Source of the DNA: an uncultured Desulfocapsa sp.
GTDB lineage: Bacteria > Desulfobacterota > Desulfobulbia > Desulfobulbales > Desulfocapsaceae
DNA length: 42,589 nucleotides
Direction of reading: 5' to 3'
Assembly (NCBI GenBank): GCA_947311475.1
Contig: CAMZLK010000147.1
Span: 1-42,589 of the forward strand
Part shown: piece by piece, positions 39,781 through 42,589 of the stretch
How the letters are laid out: every line of letters starts with the position of its first letter
Numbering within the stretch: position 1 is the stretch's first letter
The notes under the pieces: generated by a model
What the model saw: the letters and a program-made list of their open reading frames with translations, nothing else
Told to the model about the DNA's origin: nothing
The model's database searches: none
Translations under genes and position numbers: made by a program

Positions 39781-42282
39781 TTACTCTCCAGACTCTCCGC
39801 GGTACCATGTGAGGAATTTTTTCCCTTCTACTCCGTTTTGTTCCAGGAGATTCAAATTATAATAAGGATCACCCCTGGTTAACAATTTCCGCCACTGTTT
39901 CTGGAATCGCAGTTTTTCGGAAGTTAAGGCATCTTGATCAAAACCGGATTGTTGTTCTTCCGCTTCCAGGTAACGTCCAAGAGCAAATGGCGTATATAGA
40001 ATCTTTTTTCCTTGCTCCCGGATACGAAAACACAAATCACTGTCAGCAAATAGATTCCCGAAAGATTTTTCGTCAAAGCCACCAAGTTCAAGAAAATATT
40101 CTCGCTTAATCATTGCCAGGTTCCAGGAAAGAGAAAAAACAGTTTGCGCCCATTGCAAACCAATCAAATGACGGGAACTCTCCTGAAGAAATCGGGCATA
40201 ATACAAAGAGGAATCTTTGTCCATATCGGGAAGAATACCCACAAACTCCTCTTCACCTGCCACTGGAAGAATCCTTCCACCAACCATTCCTACGTTGCCA
40301 TCCTGGCCATATTCAAGCATGGCCTGGATCCAATCTTTCTGTTGGAATTGTACAAATGAATTGAGAAAAACAATATAATCCCCTCTACACTGGCTTACTG
40401 CTTCATTGTAAAGCGCAGCTGGCATATTGTTCCCGGAATTCGGTAGCATTGTAACATTTCTTCTTCCTTCAAAAGTATGGACATCTGAAAGAAATACCTC
40501 CTGAACATCTCCTTTAATAAGTATAAACTCAACAGCAGGATACACAGTGGAGGATATCAGACGGGTTAAGTTTTCCTGAAAAAGGTTATTCTCCCTATAC
40601 AAAATACAAACAGATACCATGGGGAACGCTGCCAGTTTTCTTTTTACCCTGTAATAAAATTTCCATTCAAGATGTTCAACGGCAGCATCTATATCACATC
40701 GTCGAAGAGCATTCTCAACTGCCTTTCTTCCCGCTTTGTTAGCATATTGTTTCTGGTCATGATTAATGGACGTTGAAGTTTCAGAAGCACGCCAGTGATA
40801 CAAGATATTCGGAATATGAACGATCTTCCTTGCCTGCTCCGAGAGTTTTAACACCAAATCAAAGTCTTGTGCACCATCGAGTGTGCTATCAAAGCCTCCA
40901 ACCTTGTCATACAATGTTTTTTCAGTAACAACAAAATGGGTTATATAGTTATGAGACAATAACAGTTCCCTGTTAAAACCTGGTTTATTAAAAACATCAA
41001 ATTGTCTCCCATCTTCACCAATCAGATCCTCGTCACTATAATAAAGGTCTGCTTTTTTCGTGTTTATTTGCTGTACCACCCTAAACAGACAATCATTTAC
41101 AAGCTCGTCATCATTATCAAGGAAGCCTAAATAACTTCCGGTGGCAAGGGCCGCAGCAGCGTTGGTCGCCCCCGAGATTCCCAGATTTTTATCCAGAAAA
41201 GTCACCTTTATTCTACTATCTTGCGAGGCCCACTGTTCAAGAACGGGGCGAACATCTTCCCTGGTACTACAGTCATCAACCAGACATAATTCCCAATGTG
41301 GATAGGATTGATAAAGCACAGAATAAATACAACTGTTCAAGTGTGATGAGCTCACATTATAAACTGGGACAAGAATGGAAATAACTGGTTTTTCTGGAAG
41401 AGCAGCAACATCCTTATTGGGATATAAACCTTCCTGTACACCGACGCTCAGGTAATGGTCAATGGGGGCTGTGGGGGGGGTATTGGGCTCAAGATAACGC
41501 TCCCGGTAGAAGGCAGGGTCGAACCAGTTACAGGGTTTGTGTTCTAAAGGGGCTCCATGCTTCACATAATGGGCGAATAAATCTCCTGGCACATCAACAT
41601 GATATGTTTCCGCATAATAATCTGGATTAAAAAGAGGAGATGGGCTTTTTCTTTCCTGAATCCCATGATCAAAGTAATGCGTTAGAGGATCAACACCACT
41701 TTCGAGCAACACCGGTGTTTTATCAACATACCATGCCGTATCGAAATATAGACTACAGCGTCTCTTTTCCTTCATGCCAACAGACAGGTAATGTATCAGA
41801 GGAAATTCTTTACTTTTCCCTACATCATCATACGCATTTCTATAATATACAGGATCAAAGTAAAGTAAAGTGGCCACCTGCCCACCCTGCTTCAGGAAGT
41901 GTGTAAGAGGATTAATCCTGGTAAAATCTACATCTGGATTTTCTTGTACATACCACAAGGGATCAAATAAAAGATTCGGTTTCATCCCTTCTCGCCATCC
42001 ATCAAGAAGAAAATGAATCATCGGGTCTTTGCCGATCTGCAATAAATCAGGTACTTGTTTCAGGTAATATGAGATATCAAAGAGTGCACTCGGCTGTCTT
42101 GGCTCGGCAAATCCAACAGTCAAATAATGCAACAACGGATCAACTCCACTTGTTGCGACATCCGGATATGTTTTCAGATAATAACTGGAATCAAAACAGA
42201 GAGATTTCTTAACTAATCGATACTTTGCATTTGATACAAAATACCATAGGGGTCTTAGTGTTTTTTTAAGCGTATATATCAT
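39781..42282 (-). CDS. Large GT2-type protein: seven N-terminal repeats, one complete and one degenerate transferase domain
   Basis: An 833-residue protein. Residues 29-286 are seven repeats of about 37 residues with the pattern F[DN]xx[WYF]Y(x)8-11 then [DN]PLxHYLxxG, e.g. FDSSYYLKTYPDV and DPLLHYLTVG. A first GT2 domain starts at 299 (ISILVPVYNV, LCLVDDCST) with FLDNDDE at 387-393 as metal motif and GAQDFDLVLKL as the later acidic block. A second GT2-like domain starts at 553 (FPMVSVCILYREN) but has FLNSFVQF at 639-646 where DxD should be; GNLFADSDLCFRI keeps the later acids. Eight C in the coding strand (41473-41480) lie in the last repeat. The repeats recall modules in RgpF-like and other large transferases. 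AAGGGTGG precedes the ATG. Confidence 0.88.
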   Translation of the reverse strand: MIYTLKKTLRPLWYFVSNAKYRLVKKSLCFDSSYYLKTYPDVATSGVDPLLHYLTVGFAEPRQPSALFDISYYLKQVPDLLQIGKDPMIHFLLDGWREGMKPNLLFDPLWYVQENPDVDFTRINPLTHFLKQGGQVATLLYFDPVYYRNAYDDVGKSKEFPLIHYLSVGMKEKRRCSLYFDTAWYVDKTPVLLESGVDPLTHYFDHGIQERKSPSPLFNPDYYAETYHVDVPGDLFAHYVKHGAPLEHKPCNWFDPAFYRERYLEPNTPPTAPIDHYLSVGVQEGLYPNKDVAALPEKPVISILVPVYNVSSSHLNSCIYSVLYQSYPHWELCLVDDCSTREDVRPVLEQWASQDSRIKVTFLDKNLGISGATNAAAALATGSYLGFLDNDDELVNDCLFRVVQQINTKKADLYYSDEDLIGEDGRQFDVFNKPGFNRELLLSHNYITHFVVTEKTLYDKVGGFDSTLDGAQDFDLVLKLSEQARKIVHIPNILYHWRASETSTSINHDQKQYANKAGRKAVENALRRCDIDAAVEHLEWKFYYRVKRKLAAFPMVSVCILYRENNLFQENLTRLISSTVYPAVEFILIKGDVQEVFLSDVHTFEGRRNVTMLPNSGNNMPAALYNEAVSQCRGDYIVFLNSFVQFQQKDWIQAMLEYGQDGNVGMVGGRILPVAGEEEFVGILPDMDKDSSLYYARFLQESSRHLIGLQWAQTVFSLSWNLAMIKREYFLELGGFDEKSFGNLFADSDLCFRIREQGKKILYTPFALGRYLEAEEQQSGFDQDALTSEKLRFQKQWRKLLTRGDPYYNLNLLEQNGVEGKKFLTWYRGESGE

Positions 42283-42305
42283 ACCACCCTTGAATCGGGG
42301 TAAAA

Positions 42306-42484
42306 ATAACCTGATGGACTCGTAAAAAGGTTAAAATCTCGATGGCTAAGTAAAAAACTTCATATGCGAGGCTAACATTTTTTGTTTAATTTCGGCGTAC
42401 TAAGGTACGTTGAAATTAAACAAAAAATGTGCGCCTCGCATATGAAGCAGATGAAGAGTTTTTACGACGCCATCATAACCTGAT
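42306..42484. mobile_element. Palindromic repeat element bounded by 10-base direct repeats
   Basis: Its core (42358-42447) is a hairpin with arms of 43 bases, 39 of them identical, around a TAAG loop. Its ends, TGATGGACTCGTAAAAA (42312-42328) and TTTTTACGACGCCATCA (42459-42475), are inverted copies, 15 of 17 equal. The 10-mer ATAACCTGAT flanks both ends directly (42306-42315 and 42475-42484), as a target-site duplication would, though it also overlaps the ends. No ORF of note. It separates the 833-residue GT gene from the gene cut by the right edge and could also terminate transcription in either direction. Confidence 0.7.
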
Positions 42485-42496
42485 CAATCAAACTAT

Positions 42497-42589
42497 TCAG
42501 GAAAGTTTCAACTGCCGTTTAATATACTCCATTCCACCCTCACCTTCATGTTTTCGAAGAGTTGTTCCAACAGCACGGAATAAAGCGCC
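42497..42589 (-). CDS. C-terminal end of an unknown protein, cut by window edge
   Basis: Reverse-strand frame open from the window edge for 30 codons to a TGA at 42497-42499: it starts GALFRAVGTTLRKHEGEGGM and ends in IKRQLKLS. The peptide is basic, and no family can be told from so short a part. Its reading direction agrees with the cluster, so it is plausibly the 3' end of a preceding gene; the palindromic element would lie just past its stop. A chance open frame of this length is possible. Confidence 0.4.
   Translation of the reverse strand, partial: GALFRAVGTTLRKHEGEGGMEYIKRQLKLS

Noticed and set aside
41425..42198. DNA-level tandem repeat in the 833-residue transferase gene
   Set aside because: The seven units are similar as protein only; the nucleotide sequences have diverged, so it is an old protein repeat and not a recent satellite.
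1..42589. CRISPR arrays, tRNA or rRNA genes, complete insertion sequences or prophage genes
   Set aside because: I saw no regularly spaced direct repeats, no cloverleaf or rRNA-like stretch and no transposase or integrase reading frame.

Overview
The window looks like a surface- or exopolysaccharide biosynthesis locus from a moderately AT-rich Gram-negative bacterium. An outer-membrane TolC-type channel, lipoproteins with lipoboxes and a MacA/MacB/TolC set show the double membrane. A CooC-type nickel-insertion ATPase points to an anaerobe using carbon monoxide dehydrogenase. Protein style and gene mix suggest a sulfate-reducer-like Desulfobacterota; that assignment is inference, since no ribosomal marker is present.

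Layout. The left edge holds a truncated Bax-inhibitor-1 family membrane protein (minus) divergent from cooC (plus). From 1306 to the right edge every gene is on the minus strand, so transcription runs right to left. In that order: an incomplete gene at the right edge; a palindromic mobile-type repeat (42306-42484); two GT2 glycosyltransferases, a HAD-type protein and a 79-residue protein (42282-36478); leader element C; a GT-C-like membrane protein, an AlgI/AlgJ-type O-acetylation pair, a membrane-embedded spermidine-synthase-like protein and UDP-glucuronate decarboxylase (36194-27416); leader element B; a run of about 13.5 kb with a metal-dependent-hydrolase-like protein, a GlpD-like FAD enzyme, GalE, a GT4 transferase, an SDR epimerase, a hexapeptide acyltransferase, a GDSL lipoprotein, a large propeller-like lipoprotein and a second AlgI plus two AlgJ/AlgX-type proteins (27214-13751); a secreted Gly-rich protein between two copies of a short inverted-repeat element, followed by a terminator; a flippase-like protein, TolC, MacA-like adaptor, ABC ATPase and MacB permease (12612-6765); four GT2 transferases (6665-2867); leader element A; and the priming phosphoglycosyltransferase (2724-1306).

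How the genes work together (inference from families). The WbaP-type enzyme would load the first sugar phosphate on undecaprenyl phosphate. GalE and UXS supply UDP-sugars, the GT2/GT4 enzymes extend the repeat unit, and the two MBOAT/SGNH sets and the LbH acyltransferase add acyl groups. No Wzx, Wzy, Wza or Wzc was recognised, so polymerisation and export genes probably lie outside the window or are non-canonical.

The most interesting signal is not a gene. A leader of about 115 bp occurs three times, each directly upstream of a gene or gene run. It has a conserved long inverted repeat and a small hairpin whose stem changes in a compensatory way (GCAG/CTGC in two copies, GCCG/CGGC in the third). 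It could be a shared cis-regulatory RNA, for example an antitermination or attenuation signal for long polysaccharide operons. Other signals are a family of short palindromic elements, a fossil fragment of a paralogous gene, two 8-base G/C tracts in surface-polysaccharide genes, and a glycosyltransferase with seven N-terminal repeats and a second transferase domain that seems to have lost its metal-binding motif.
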